From Candidatus Zhuqueibacterota bacterium (GTDB lineage Bacteria; Zhuqueibacterota; Zhuqueibacteria; Residuimicrobiales; Oceaniaggregativiventaceae), in contig WJMF01000103.1 of NCBI GenBank assembly GCA_014728085.1, positions 34,661 to 98,660 of the forward strand: a DNA stretch of 64,000 nt. Direction: 5' to 3'. How positions within the stretch are numbered: the first letter of the stretch is position 1; each line of letters opens with the position of its first letter. Of the stretch, positions 35,906 through 45,608 are shown one piece after another. The notes under the pieces are model-generated. The model was not told the DNA's origin. It did no database searches and saw only the letters and a program-made list of their open reading frames with translations. The position numbers were made by a program, and so were the translations under genes.

Positions 35906-36925
35906 TTGGATCGTCTTAAACTGGAAAAACTCTATCTCGATACGTTTGCCGAAGCTGCCGGCCAAATCGAACCGATCAAGGGAGGAGGTTCAGACAGACG
36001 GGTCTATCGTATTAAAACCTGGGACCGTTCGGTTATCGGTATTGCAGGCGAAAACCGGGCGGAAAATGAGGCTTTTATTCACTTTTCGCATCATTTCAGA
36101 AACAAGGGACTTCCGGTGCCTGAAATCTATGCCACCAGCCTGAGCGAAGGCGTTTATCTGGAAGAAGATCTGGGCTACTATACCCTTATCGATACGATCT
36201 CAAAAATCCGAAAAACCAAAGGCTTTTCCGAAAAAATCGTCTCGCTTTATAAAAAAGTAATCGAATGGCTGCCGCATTTTCAAATATTTGCAGGAAATAC
36301 CCTCGACTATTCCTATTGCTACCAGCACGCAGCTTTTGACCGGGATTCCATGCTGTGGGATTTGCAGTATTTTCGCCACCGGTTTCTGGAGGTCTTTTAT
36401 GATAAAGAATTCGACCGCCAACTGCTGCAAAAAGATTTCAATACGCTGGTGCAATTTCTGCTGCAAGAAAAGAGAGATTATTTCCTGTATCGCGACTTTC
36501 AATCGCGAAATATTATGATTCGAAATAATGAAACCTGGTTTATCGACTATCAATCAGGCCGGCGCGGTGCCCTGCAGTATGATATTGCCTCGCTTCTATA
36601 CGATGCCAAGGCCGATATCCCCGATCAAGTACGTCAAGAGTTGTTAACGCATTATCTCGATTGCCTGGAAAAAAATATCGACGTTGACAGAGAAAAATTT
36701 TTAACCTACTTTTATGGTTTTGTCTTTATCCGCATAATGCAGGCCTTTGGAGCCTATGGATACCTGGCAACGATAAAAGGCAAGGGACATTTTTTGCGTT
36801 CGGTTCCCTTTGCCATCGAAAATATTGAACGACTGTTGCAAAAGCAAACCATTCTGCAACGGTTACCGACCCTTCAGAAAATTTTCACAGACCTTACACT
36901 GGATAAAAGCTTGAGGCAATTCTGA
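35906..36925 (+). CDS. Sugar kinase of the aminoglycoside phosphotransferase fold (AmgK-like)
   Basis: 339 residues with a protein-kinase-like fold: phosphate loop GGGSDRRVYRI, catalytic YRDFQSRNIM (HxDxxxxN-type loop) and metal IDYQSG. AmgK phosphorylates MurNAc/GlcNAc at C1 in cell-wall recycling, and this gene has the same kind of partner (a MurU-like nucleotidyltransferase) two genes on. The start is uncertain: the track uses TTG 35858, but TTG 35906 has AAGGA upstream and gives DRLKLEKLYL, close to where relatives begin. Ends overlapping the next ATG as TGATG. Confidence 0.72.
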   Translation: MDRLKLEKLYLDTFAEAAGQIEPIKGGGSDRRVYRIKTWDRSVIGIAGENRAENEAFIHFSHHFRNKGLPVPEIYATSLSEGVYLEEDLGYYTLIDTISKIRKTKGFSEKIVSLYKKVIEWLPHFQIFAGNTLDYSYCYQHAAFDRDSMLWDLQYFRHRFLEVFYDKEFDRQLLQKDFNTLVQFLLQEKRDYFLYRDFQSRNIMIRNNETWFIDYQSGRRGALQYDIASLLYDAKADIPDQVRQELLTHYLDCLEKNIDVDREKFLTYFYGFVFIRIMQAFGAYGYLATIKGKGHFLRSVPFAIENIERLLQKQTILQRLPTLQKIFTDLTLDKSLRQF

Positions 36926-37341
36926 TGCAAAAAGACAACCTTCACATCTCCATCTATAGTTTTGGTTACCACAAATCCGGCATACCGCAGGATCCAAACG
37001 GACACGGCGGCGGATTTGTATTTGATTGCCGTTTTCTCCAAAATCCGGGGCGCGAGCTCTATTTTCAGGATAAAACCGGCCTGGATGATGAGGTCATCAA
37101 TTATTTACAAAAGGTTCCGGGCATAGAGCCTTTTCTCAATTCAACCTGTGACCTTGTCATTGCTGTAGCAAAACGTTATCAGCAGCAACACTATACACAT
37201 TTAATGGTCAGTTTTGGTTGCACGGGTGGGCAACACCGCTCCGTGTATTGCGCTGAATATTTTGCCGCCTGTCTGCGCCGCAAGGGATTTTCCATCTCTC
37301 TTTCTCATGTTGACCTCGACGAATCGCTCATTCGTGAATAA
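36925..37341 (+). CDS. RapZ C-terminal domain-like protein
   Basis: 138 residues matching only the C-terminal half of RapZ: GGFVFDCRFLQNPG, TGLDDEVINYL and FGCTGGQHRSVY. In E. coli RapZ this half binds GlcN6P and the sRNA GlmZ; the N-terminal P-loop kinase half is absent here. Stand-alone versions of this domain with a kinase and a nucleotidyltransferase occur in other bacteria. Starts inside the stop of the kinase gene. It may sense or bind a sugar phosphate of the same pathway. Confidence 0.8.
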   Translation: MQKDNLHISIYSFGYHKSGIPQDPNGHGGGFVFDCRFLQNPGRELYFQDKTGLDDEVINYLQKVPGIEPFLNSTCDLVIAVAKRYQQQHYTHLMVSFGCTGGQHRSVYCAEYFAACLRRKGFSISLSHVDLDESLIRE

Positions 37342-37353
37342 CACAGGACCTTT

Positions 37354-38085
37354 ATGCCGAGCAAACCAAAAGCTATTATTCTGGCAGCCGGCTATGGCAC
37401 CCGGCTATTGCCCCTGACCAGCGACACCCCCAAGGCTCTGGTTACAATCGGTGAAAAACCGCTGCTGCAATGGTGTCTTGAGAAACTCATACGGCAGGGA
37501 TTTGAGACCGTTTTTATCAACGTCCATTATCTCGCCGACCAGGTCGTTGAATTTGTTAAACGTCTCAACCCTCCTGTCGATGTTTATTTTTCAGTTGAAG
37601 AAAATATACTCGATACCGGTGGCGGCATCAAACGCATTGTAGAACAGTACCACCTTAACGCCCCCCTGTTGATTCACAACGTCGATGTGGTTTCAAATCT
37701 GGAACTCGATCGGTTTTTTCTTCACCATCAGCAATCCGCAGCGCTGGCCACCCTGGCAGTCGAGGAACGACACAGCAAACGATATCTGCTGTTCAATGCC
37801 AGGAACATTCTCTGCGGCCGAATCAAAAACGATAAAAAAGAACTTGTTCGTCCGGTCGGGCAGAAAATACATTCTCTGGCGTTTAATGGAATTCAGGCCG
37901 CGGATCCGGCTATATTCAAAACGTACGAACATACGGTATTTTCGAGCATTGACGTCTATCTCCGGGCCAGCGCTATGAACCATTCCGTTAAAGCCTACCG
38001 AATGGATGGGACCTATTGGCGCGATATCGGCACGCCCGAGACCCTCAAACTGGCAGAAAAAGATCATTTTGCCGGAATCTTCTAG
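37354..38085 (+). CDS. Sugar-1-phosphate nucleotidyltransferase (MurU-like)
   Basis: 243 residues, short single-domain nucleotidyltransferase. AIILAAGYGTRLLPLTSDTPKAL is the nucleotide loop, and LIHNVDV (metal Asp) and FNGIQAADP follow. Adds UDP, or another nucleotide, to a sugar 1-phosphate. No left-handed beta-helix acetyltransferase domain, so it is not GlmU. With the kinase it forms a two-step salvage route; sugar and base remain unproven. Confidence 0.82.
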   Translation: MPSKPKAIILAAGYGTRLLPLTSDTPKALVTIGEKPLLQWCLEKLIRQGFETVFINVHYLADQVVEFVKRLNPPVDVYFSVEENILDTGGGIKRIVEQYHLNAPLLIHNVDVVSNLELDRFFLHHQQSAALATLAVEERHSKRYLLFNARNILCGRIKNDKKELVRPVGQKIHSLAFNGIQAADPAIFKTYEHTVFSSIDVYLRASAMNHSVKAYRMDGTYWRDIGTPETLKLAEKDHFAGIF

Positions 38086-38310
38086 AGCTACAGGTACTAT
38101 TTTTGCATCCCGAAAGAATGTTCAAAATTTCCCAAAAATGACACCGAATTGTGACCTGTTGAGAAGCGGATTACACAATGGTTGCGAATATGAGGCGAAA
38201 TCAAAGGGTGCACGCATCCAACTCAGCGACGTTGTGAGGTAAAGGCAAATTTTTCAGCGCGCTTGAAAAAATGTATCGGCTGTAACATCCATGCGGACGG
38301 ATAATAATGT

Positions 38311-38329
38311 CAGCCGGGACCCCCGGCTG
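38311..38329. other. GC-rich hairpin in a noncoding gap
   Basis: Perfect arms CAGCCGGG / CCCGGCTG with an ACC loop, in the 292-base gap between the convergent nucleotidyltransferase and beta-barrel genes (38086-38377). The stem is far richer in GC than its surroundings but no U run follows on either strand. The rest of the gap holds nothing I recognise. Confidence 0.45.
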
Positions 38330-38377
38330 GGAATCCCGGGAAACGTTGGCAGGATCCTGACGTTACCGTGATATCAA

Positions 38378-38914
38378 CTAAAAACCCCAGAAAAGAGAAA
38401 CCGTAATGGTATAGTAATTGGCATCAACATCCGTACCCTCCGGCAAATCGGACAAATCATAATCCAAAAAGACATAGCGAATATCGGCGGCAATGGTCGG
38501 TTTAATGATGGGTAATTCAACTCCGGCGCCGATATGATATCCCATTTGTTGTTCTGTTTTATCCTCCAGGCCCGGCATATTGGGCACATCATATTCCCAT
38601 GTGCTGTTATACCAGCCCGCTCCTGCCAGACCATAGACAAAAGGCAATGGATAGAGCAGCAGTGAAGCGGAGACCGGCCATTGTTTTACCGTTAACTGAT
38701 CGTCCAGATATTTATCCGAACGATAATCGATAGCACCTTCCACTCCAAGTCCACCCAATTTCAATCGTGCAGAAGCACCAATCATAAATTTTGCATCGCT
38801 GTCACCGCTTTTCGATAATCCCGCCCGCGGACCGAGGCCGAAAAGAGAGATAGCAAATGAACTGCTGCTCAGGGCGATGATAATCCATACAATCAAAAAA
38901 AATCGATTATTCAT
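38378..38914 (-). CDS. Small outer-membrane beta-barrel protein
   Basis: 178 residues. A signal peptide (FFLIVWIIIALSSSSFA) is followed by alternating short beta strands and a C-terminal phenylalanine (SLFWGF), the usual OMP end signal. Size fits an eight-stranded barrel. ATG 38914 has AAGGAG six bases upstream; the track's start five codons earlier lacks one. The start overlaps the adenosine deaminase stop by eight bases. Function unknown. Confidence 0.72.
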   Translation of the reverse strand: MNNRFFLIVWIIIALSSSSFAISLFGLGPRAGLSKSGDSDAKFMIGASARLKLGGLGVEGAIDYRSDKYLDDQLTVKQWPVSASLLLYPLPFVYGLAGAGWYNSTWEYDVPNMPGLEDKTEQQMGYHIGAGVELPIIKPTIAADIRYVFLDYDLSDLPEGTDVDANYYTITVSLFWGF

Positions 38915-39953
38915 GATGATCTCCTTCATCGTTGGATAGTGTTCGAAATTCAGAGCAAACCTCAGTTATAATTTGACTTTTCTCCTCATCCGGAAGAAAA
39001 GCGGCCCGGAGTCCATTCATCACCAAATTTTCCAGGTCCTGTTTGTCTAATTGATATATTTCAGCCGCCAGAATATATTCCTGTGTGAGTTCAGTGTTGA
39101 AAATCTGGGGATCGTCGGTATTCAGAGAGACCGGAATACCTTTTTTATAAAACGTATAAAATGGATGGTCATTAATTTTCTTTACCACATTCAGACGCAG
39201 GTTTGACGTCAGACACTGGGTTAATGGTATTTTATGGCGGCTTAGATGATCAACCAGGTCAGGGTCTTCGATAGCCCGTGTTCCGTGGTCGATTCGTTCG
39301 ACATTTAAACACTTTAGTGCGTTCCAGACGCTTTTAGGCCCGACCGCTTCACCGGCGTGTGCCGTGCGGTGCAAATCGAGCTGCTGTGCCAATAAAAACG
39401 CTTCGGTAAAAAGATCGGGGGGATATTTTGCCTCATCGCCTGATAATCCGATTCCGACGATAAAGGGATGATTGAGCAACGCGATCTTTTCGATTAATTG
39501 AATCGCTTCCTTGCCACCATAAAGACGCTGAATATTGACCACCATCTTTACAGCAATATCATGGTCAGCTTGAAACTCGACCACTGTCTGATAGATCGAT
39601 TCAACAACCTCCTTGAGCGTGTACCCCATATCGATATATTTCTGTACCGCGCAGTCAAATTCAACATATTTAACATTCTGAATCGCCAGAGAGGTGAGCA
39701 TCTCCAGGGTAATCTTTTGCAAATCTTCGAGAAAGCGAATATTGTTGGTAACACTTCGCATGCTGTTTACAAATTCGGCCAGATTGCGAAAACGATAGAG
39801 ATTTTTGATCTGATCCGGTTGCTCGGGAAGCGATGGTGAATTATTGCGACGCATCAGCTCAAGTGCCGTCTCTGGACGAATGGTGCCCTCCAGGTGAAGA
39901 TGAAGCTCTGCTTTTGGCATTCTCCTGATGAATGTTAAAAGATTTTCAATCAA
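38907..39953 (-). CDS. add: Adenosine deaminase
   Basis: 348-residue zinc amidohydrolase of purine salvage (adenosine to inosine), or an adenine-deaminase-like relative. Metal motif PKAELHLHLEGTI, HAGEAVGPKSVWNAL, ERIDHGTRA and SLNTDDPQIF, the catalytic and zinc-binding set, are present. It begins at TTG with GAGGAT upstream; the internal ATG 11 codons later would put AGGAG too close. Transcribed just before the beta-barrel gene. Confidence 0.85.
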   Translation of the reverse strand: MIENLLTFIRRMPKAELHLHLEGTIRPETALELMRRNNSPSLPEQPDQIKNLYRFRNLAEFVNSMRSVTNNIRFLEDLQKITLEMLTSLAIQNVKYVEFDCAVQKYIDMGYTLKEVVESIYQTVVEFQADHDIAVKMVVNIQRLYGGKEAIQLIEKIALLNHPFIVGIGLSGDEAKYPPDLFTEAFLLAQQLDLHRTAHAGEAVGPKSVWNALKCLNVERIDHGTRAIEDPDLVDHLSRHKIPLTQCLTSNLRLNVVKKINDHPFYTFYKKGIPVSLNTDDPQIFNTELTQEYILAAEIYQLDKQDLENLVMNGLRAAFLPDEEKSQIITEVCSEFRTLSNDEGDHHE

Positions 39954-40011
39954 TACCGTATATCCTCTGGATTCATCTTCATGGAACTGTCCGTATAAAT
40001 AAAACTATGAA

Positions 40012-43000
40012 TTATTTCATGAAAAACAAGTCTTTTCTGAAAATGCCCTGGAGAAAACCAATTCGATCCACATTGACACTCACCGCCCCGTAACTTTCAT
40101 CAACTCTGCCTTCGAGCAAATAGGGACGCGTATATGAAATCATGTGTACGAATTTTTGGTAAGCCTTTGGAAAAAAAACGGTTTCATAGATTGCAGTGGT
40201 ATCTTCAAAACTCATAAACTCCATCATCTGTTGATTTTTGGTGCTAACCATTTTCCTGGTGACCAGCCATCCAAGCAGCCGAACCCGTTTACCGGCAAAT
40301 TTTTCCAGATCTTTTCCGCGAACGACATCGGCTGTTTTGTCTTTGTAAAGCCATAATGGATGTCGGGAGATCAAAAATCCCAGCGTTTCCAGTTCAAATC
40401 TGATCAACTCTTTTTCGCTAAAAGGCTGCGGAGATGGAAGCGTTGCTGCGGTCTCGCTTTCCTGGTGAAAGAGAGAAAGCGTGGAACCGGAATCCACCTT
40501 TCGTTCCGACTGGTACCATTTTAACCGCCACAGCAGTTTGGGGCGGTTGTGATCGAGACTATCGAAACATCCGGCTTTGATCAATATGGTTACGTCGGAA
40601 GGCGGTATTTTGACCCGTCCCATAAAATCATCAAAACCTGTAAATTCTCCGCCGCGCCGGCGCGCATCGAGCAGGGCTTTCACTGAGCGGTGTGACAAAT
40701 TTTGCAATTGCATCAATCCCACGCGTATTTCCCGATTCTTACCGGTGTAGGGCATCTCGCTTTTATTTATATCCGGCATCAGCACCGTCACCCCCATACG
40801 CCGTGCCTCTGAGATATAGGCAAAAGTGGAGTAATAGCCGCCGCGGTTGGAGATAACTGCGGCCATAAATTCCGCCGGAAAATGAGCCCGCAAATAAGCG
40901 GCTTTAAATGAAACCAGAGCATAGGAGGCTGAATGCGGTTTGCAAAAACTATAGCCGGCAAAGCTTTCAATCATATGCCATATTTTTTCAATCGTTTCTC
41001 TTTTCACGCCCTTGTTTTCGGCGCCGGCGTAAAAACGATCTTTATAGTGCTGAATCTTCTCTTTCTTGTTCTTTTTCGACATGATTTTGCGCAAATAATC
41101 GGCATCAGCAGAAGAAAAGCCGGCGAGAGCCATAGCAGCCCTGGAAACATCTTCCTGATAGACCATGATACCATATGTCTCTTTTAAAAGCACTTCCAGT
41201 ACGGGATGAAGAGGTTTGTAAGCGCCGCCTTTGAGCCTGCGCACATATTCGTTGATATAGGTGTTGGCAGCCGGACGAATGATGGAACTGTGAATAACCA
41301 AATGCTCAAAACCACCGCAGCCCGTTTTTCGCTGTAGCTGGCGCATAGCCGGAGATTCGACGTAAAAAACCCCGATCGTTTCTCCCTTTGCCAGGGTTAC
41401 ACGGGTCTTTTTATCCTCTAGTGGATTCCATCCGGCATAATCAATCCTGGTATTTGTATTTTTTTGTACGGCAATCAAGGTATCGCGAATGACGGCCAAA
41501 GAGCGATTCCCGAGAATATCGATCTTGATCAATCCCATCTCTTCGGCCTGGTCTTTTTCCCATTGTATGACCGGAATGATCCCGTTCGATGATCGGGGAA
41601 AATCCTCTCTCTGCTCAATGCTTCCGGTTGGATTGAGTATTTTTTTAGCCGGTTGAACGGGGACATAATTGTCCATTCCATCCGGTGCGATAACGACGCC
41701 GCCGCAGTGAACGGAAAGATAGCGCGGGAAACCGCGAATTCGTTCAGCATACTGCAAAATCTCGGGCCAGGGGTCCGTCAAATCGATATGCTTGAATACA
41801 GGGTGAACACTGATATAATCGGACAGGCGTCCGGGTTGATAATAACCGGCGATCCGTTTGGATATGTTGTTGATTTCCGTTTCCGGTATTCCATAGACCT
41901 TGGCCACTTCGCGCACAGCAGAGCGAGCCTTGAAACCGTTGTGATTGGAAATCATCGCTGCGCAGCCGGAACCGTATTTTGAAAAAATAAAGTCAAGAAC
42001 ATCATCTCTTTCGTCCCAGGGAAAATCCACATCAATATCAGGCGGATCTGTTCGTCCCGGGTTCAGAAAACGATCGAAAAAAAGATCATGCGCGATCGGA
42101 TCGACGTGAGTAATACCGAGACAATAGCTAACAATACTGGCAGCCGCGGAACCGCGTCCACAGGTTCGAGGCGCTTTGGCAACGATATCTGCAACCACCA
42201 AAAAATAGGGCGCAAACCCTTTTTGATGAATTAATTTCAACTCATAATTGATTCGCCTGCGGACAGCATCGCCGATATGACCGTATCGCCATTGTGCCCC
42301 CGTTTCGACGCGTTGCCATAAAATGGACTGGGCGTCCTTTCCGTCCTGCCTGGGATAGGAAGCGAAAACAAAATGACCAAACCCAAAATTAAAGCTGCAG
42401 TCAAGAGCGATTTTGCGACTGTTGGCAATCGCTTCCTCCGCACAGGGTAACGCCTTTTCTATGGCCGGCGGATCACAAAGCCAGGCGCGGGGATGACAGA
42501 CGCTGTCGACGGGGAGTCGTTGCAGGGTCGTGTTCAGATCGATAGCCCGCAATAGCTTGTGCAGAAACCAGTCCCGGGGCGACAAGAGATACGCATCAGC
42601 CGTGGCGACAACCGGCAAACCGTGCTGCCGGGAAAACTGCAGCAGATGCTCGCTTTGACGAAACGGCACCACCTCCACGTAGAGATCCGATGTTCCGCGA
42701 CGCCCGGCAAGGGCGGCTAATAGCTCGGTGTCATCGCTGATCACCACCACATGGCTTGATAACGGAACCTCTGTTTTCAGATCCAGGTCCTTCTCATTGT
42801 GCAACCGTCGCAAAATATGACAGAGGTGAGTATAACCGCTGTGATTTTTTGCCAGCATCACGCAGCGATTTCTTGTTGTAACCAGTTCAGCACCGATGAG
42901 CGGCTTTATCCCGCTTCGCCGCGCCTCCTGTAGAAACCACCCCAGGCCATAAATGCCGTTGCGGTCGGTGATAGCCAAATGTGTCATACCCATTTCCGCA

Positions 43001-43086
43001 GCCTTTTCACAAAGCTGCCTAATCGACGCGGTTCCACGGCAAAAACTAAAATGGGAATGTACATGTAAATGAGTAAAGAGGCTCAT
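40012..43086 (-). CDS. dnaE2: Error-prone DNA polymerase III alpha subunit (DnaE2/ImuC)
   Basis: 1024 residues, typical of DnaE2 (DnaE1 is usually over 1100). PHP domain opening HLHVHSHFSF, the GRGSAA loop (310-315), the catalytic aspartates PPDIDVDF (Asp352, Asp354), and an OB domain (VRLLGWLVTRKMVS...FEDTTA) near residue 930. In LexA-controlled mutagenesis cassettes this polymerase extends past lesions with the help of ImuB. Here it is the last gene after lexA, the imuB-like gene and a GNAT-like gene, 24 bases after the last. Confidence 0.9.
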   Translation of the reverse strand: MSLFTHLHVHSHFSFCRGTASIRQLCEKAAEMGMTHLAITDRNGIYGLGWFLQEARRSGIKPLIGAELVTTRNRCVMLAKNHSGYTHLCHILRRLHNEKDLDLKTEVPLSSHVVVISDDTELLAALAGRRGTSDLYVEVVPFRQSEHLLQFSRQHGLPVVATADAYLLSPRDWFLHKLLRAIDLNTTLQRLPVDSVCHPRAWLCDPPAIEKALPCAEEAIANSRKIALDCSFNFGFGHFVFASYPRQDGKDAQSILWQRVETGAQWRYGHIGDAVRRRINYELKLIHQKGFAPYFLVVADIVAKAPRTCGRGSAAASIVSYCLGITHVDPIAHDLFFDRFLNPGRTDPPDIDVDFPWDERDDVLDFIFSKYGSGCAAMISNHNGFKARSAVREVAKVYGIPETEINNISKRIAGYYQPGRLSDYISVHPVFKHIDLTDPWPEILQYAERIRGFPRYLSVHCGGVVIAPDGMDNYVPVQPAKKILNPTGSIEQREDFPRSSNGIIPVIQWEKDQAEEMGLIKIDILGNRSLAVIRDTLIAVQKNTNTRIDYAGWNPLEDKKTRVTLAKGETIGVFYVESPAMRQLQRKTGCGGFEHLVIHSSIIRPAANTYINEYVRRLKGGAYKPLHPVLEVLLKETYGIMVYQEDVSRAAMALAGFSSADADYLRKIMSKKNKKEKIQHYKDRFYAGAENKGVKRETIEKIWHMIESFAGYSFCKPHSASYALVSFKAAYLRAHFPAEFMAAVISNRGGYYSTFAYISEARRMGVTVLMPDINKSEMPYTGKNREIRVGLMQLQNLSHRSVKALLDARRRGGEFTGFDDFMGRVKIPPSDVTILIKAGCFDSLDHNRPKLLWRLKWYQSERKVDSGSTLSLFHQESETAATLPSPQPFSEKELIRFELETLGFLISRHPLWLYKDKTADVVRGKDLEKFAGKRVRLLGWLVTRKMVSTKNQQMMEFMSFEDTTAIYETVFFPKAYQKFVHMISYTRPYLLEGRVDESYGAVSVNVDRIGFLQGIFRKDLFFMK

Positions 43087-43110
43087 AGTGCTAAACGATA
43101 TTCAAAAAAA

Positions 43111-44274
43111 TCAAACAACCGGCATTTGATAAAGGGTATAAATTTTGGAAAGATCAGCACCGGCCCAATCCAGCACCCGCGTCACCAATACATTGTCTTC
43201 CAGTACCCAGCCGATATCGGCATACTCGTATTTTTCATCTTCGGTATACTTTTTTTGTTTTACCAGCATGATGCTGTCCAGCCCCAATCGTTGAAACTTT
43301 CGTTTTACCCCCATATAGCCGAACCGGTAGCCTTTGACCCGGTTTTTCAAAAACAGCATCTTTGCCGCGCGCAAGACTTCGCAGCGACGACACCAGGAGA
43401 GCGGTTTCATGACCTCAAAAATATTGGGTACGGCGCCAAAAAAAGCGGCGGGTTCACCTTTTACGTAAAGGAAAAGAAAAAGTCCGGGTTTTAATATGAG
43501 TTGCATATCTTTAATATTGGTTTCAAACTCTTCACGGGTAAAGGGAACAAATCCCCAGTTATTGGTCCAGGCGTCGTTGTAAATCTCAAACATCTCGCGG
43601 GTGCGTTCTTCGGTGGATCGCTGATCCCAGGTTTCAATTGTAACCTCGTAGCGCTTGATGACCTTGTCCGCTACCCGATACGCCTTTTCGCCCCACTCGG
43701 TTCCGACTTTAAATTCCCACGATTTGACGCGTTTAATCTTTTCAAACCCGGCCTTTTCGATCATATCGGCATAATAGGGTTTATTATAGTGATAGTAAAT
43801 AACCGGTCGCGTATCAAAGCCATGCGTTAATACGCCCGGAGTGGCTTCATTTACCGGTAAATTCTGCGGCCCGCGGATATGCTGCATACCCTGCCGCTTT
43901 AACCACTCGCTTGCAGCCGCGATTAATGCGTCGGTTACCGTTTGCTCCTCAATGGTTTCAAATTGACCGAAAAATCCGACTTTATCCTTCCAGTGACGGT
44001 TATGATTATGATTGACAAAAGCATTACAACGACCCACCAGCTCACCGTTCTGATAGGCGAGAAAGAAACGCATATCCGCGTGTTTGAAAAACAAATTTTG
44101 AGGTTCAAAAAAACCGGTCATACCGATGAGTGAAAATCCGAGATATTCGTAATCAAGCAAAGGGACGAATTGAGGATCATTTTCATAATGTTTCCAGTGA
44201 AAATCGATAAATGTCCGAAGCCTTTTCTTGTCGCTGTTGTCAAAAGATACAATCTCAACCTCTGAACGGTTCAT
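43111..44274 (-). CDS. GNAT-like protein of unknown function in the SOS cassette
   Basis: 387 residues that look like a double GNAT acyltransferase fold: ADMRFFLAYQNGELVGRCNAFVN, GPQNLPVNEATPG, and later FLFLYVKGEPAAFFGAVPN with FGYMGVKRKFQRLGLDSIM. Similar proteins are widespread as single genes in several phyla; no reaction is known to me. GGAGGAGGT stands before its ATG. It lies between imuB and dnaE2, with 158 bases after imuB, so it may have its own promoter, although none is convincing. Confidence 0.65.
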   Translation of the reverse strand: MNRSEVEIVSFDNSDKKRLRTFIDFHWKHYENDPQFVPLLDYEYLGFSLIGMTGFFEPQNLFFKHADMRFFLAYQNGELVGRCNAFVNHNHNRHWKDKVGFFGQFETIEEQTVTDALIAAASEWLKRQGMQHIRGPQNLPVNEATPGVLTHGFDTRPVIYYHYNKPYYADMIEKAGFEKIKRVKSWEFKVGTEWGEKAYRVADKVIKRYEVTIETWDQRSTEERTREMFEIYNDAWTNNWGFVPFTREEFETNIKDMQLILKPGLFLFLYVKGEPAAFFGAVPNIFEVMKPLSWCRRCEVLRAAKMLFLKNRVKGYRFGYMGVKRKFQRLGLDSIMLVKQKKYTEDEKYEYADIGWVLEDNVLVTRVLDWAGADLSKIYTLYQMPVV

Positions 44275-44432
44275 AACACCTCCTCCATTTTTTTGTTAAT
44301 CTACTCAAGTAAAAGCAAAATTGAAACATAAAATATTCTGCCGGCCCTTTGAGCGCGTCAACCGTCGAAGATGTATCATATTGCCTTTACGTGCTCGCCA
44401 AAATATTCCAAAATCCAGACGATACTCGAACG

Positions 44433-45605
44433 TTATGCGGCACGGCCGAACTGGATCGCGTCTTCGCCATAGCGGTTGCGAATTTCATCCATAGCCGCCC
44501 GCAAGGCCGCAAGCTTGTGATCCACCGGCGGTGCAAAAAGCGATAATTGTCGCGGAGCAGGACATAAACGCTGCAGACGCAGAACGAGTTTCCGAACCCG
44601 GACTCGTAAAAGCTGACGCTCAAAAATACGTTGCGCCAGGGAGAGCAATTCCTGTTCATTTGCGGTAGCGCCAAAGCAGCGCTGAAGGGTATGAATCTTG
44701 TGATTCGAATAGTGAACATCTATAGATAAACGCCGGGTGCTGAGGTGGGTTTGTCGTAAACGGCGCGTGGCAGCATAGAGCAAACGGTACAAGTTGCGGC
44801 AAAGCAAGTCGTAATCGTTGCTGTCTTGATGCAGCTTTACAACCTCCACGATCTGAGGGCTGCGTTTCGAAGGCTGGACCGGACGGTTATCAATGCCATG
44901 AGCACGTTGATATAAAAGACGGCCAAACCGGCCAAAAACCATTTGCAGGTGCTCGACCGAAATCAGACAAAGCTCGCGTATAATTCGAACATTCAGGTCC
45001 ACCAGGGTGTTGCGTACCGGTGACTTGACACCGGGCAAAAATCCTATATTCAGGGGAGCAAGAAACCCGGACTCATCTCCGGGACGCACATCGATCAGGC
45101 TCTGTAATTCCCCTTCAAACGCCGCAATATCCGAGGCCACTTTGCTGACCAATTTATTGCCGGCAACGCCGACATTGGCGGGTAACTGTAGCTCCTGCAG
45201 GATATCCCTTTGCGCCTTTGCCGCTGCATCCTTGATACCGCCAAATAATCTTCCGGATCCGGTCATATCGACATAAGCATGACCAAAGCGCAACGGCTCG
45301 ATAACCGGCGAAAACCGGGACAAAACCGTACCCATTGCCAAAGTCACACGCCGATAAAGGGCATGGTTGGGAGGTAAAACACAAAGATCGGAACAATTCT
45401 TTAAGGCCTGCTGCAACGGTAACCCCGCTCTGACCCCCTGCTGACGCGCCTCGAATGACGCTGTGCACACCAATGAACGCGAAACATTTTGCACCGCTAT
45501 CGCCACCGGTCGCTGACGTAAACGAGGCTCCAAAACACGCTCCACCGCAATAGCAAAATCCGCAACATCGATATGAACGACCGCCCGATTTACCAACTCT
45601 GCCAC
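44433..45605 (-). CDS. imuB: ImuB-like Y-family polymerase homologue, catalytically dead
   Basis: 390-residue Y-family protein. Asp13 of HID is kept, but the pair corresponding to E. coli DinB Asp103-Glu104 (SIDEAYLD) reads RFGHAYVD, so it is Gly-His, and the steric-gate Phe13 is Ala18. It therefore should not synthesise DNA. A canonical beta-clamp motif QLSLF lies at 353-357, as in ImuB, the scaffold that recruits DnaE2 to the clamp. Begins 3 bases after lexA. A divergent DinB would need the catalytic pair; that is why I favour ImuB. Confidence 0.85.
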   Translation of the reverse strand: MAELVNRAVVHIDVADFAIAVERVLEPRLRQRPVAIAVQNVSRSLVCTASFEARQQGVRAGLPLQQALKNCSDLCVLPPNHALYRRVTLAMGTVLSRFSPVIEPLRFGHAYVDMTGSGRLFGGIKDAAAKAQRDILQELQLPANVGVAGNKLVSKVASDIAAFEGELQSLIDVRPGDESGFLAPLNIGFLPGVKSPVRNTLVDLNVRIIRELCLISVEHLQMVFGRFGRLLYQRAHGIDNRPVQPSKRSPQIVEVVKLHQDSNDYDLLCRNLYRLLYAATRRLRQTHLSTRRLSIDVHYSNHKIHTLQRCFGATANEQELLSLAQRIFERQLLRVRVRKLVLRLQRLCPAPRQLSLFAPPVDHKLAALRAAMDEIRNRYGEDAIQFGRAA

Positions 45606-45608
45606 CTC

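Noticed and set aside
38006-38242. 78-codon plus ORF after the nucleotidyltransferase
   Set aside because: It begins inside the nucleotidyltransferase gene in another frame, with no ribosome site or family features.
44433-45605. Active DNA polymerase IV (DinB)
   Set aside because: The catalytic Asp-Glu pair and steric gate are lost, while clamp motif and neighbours fit ImuB.
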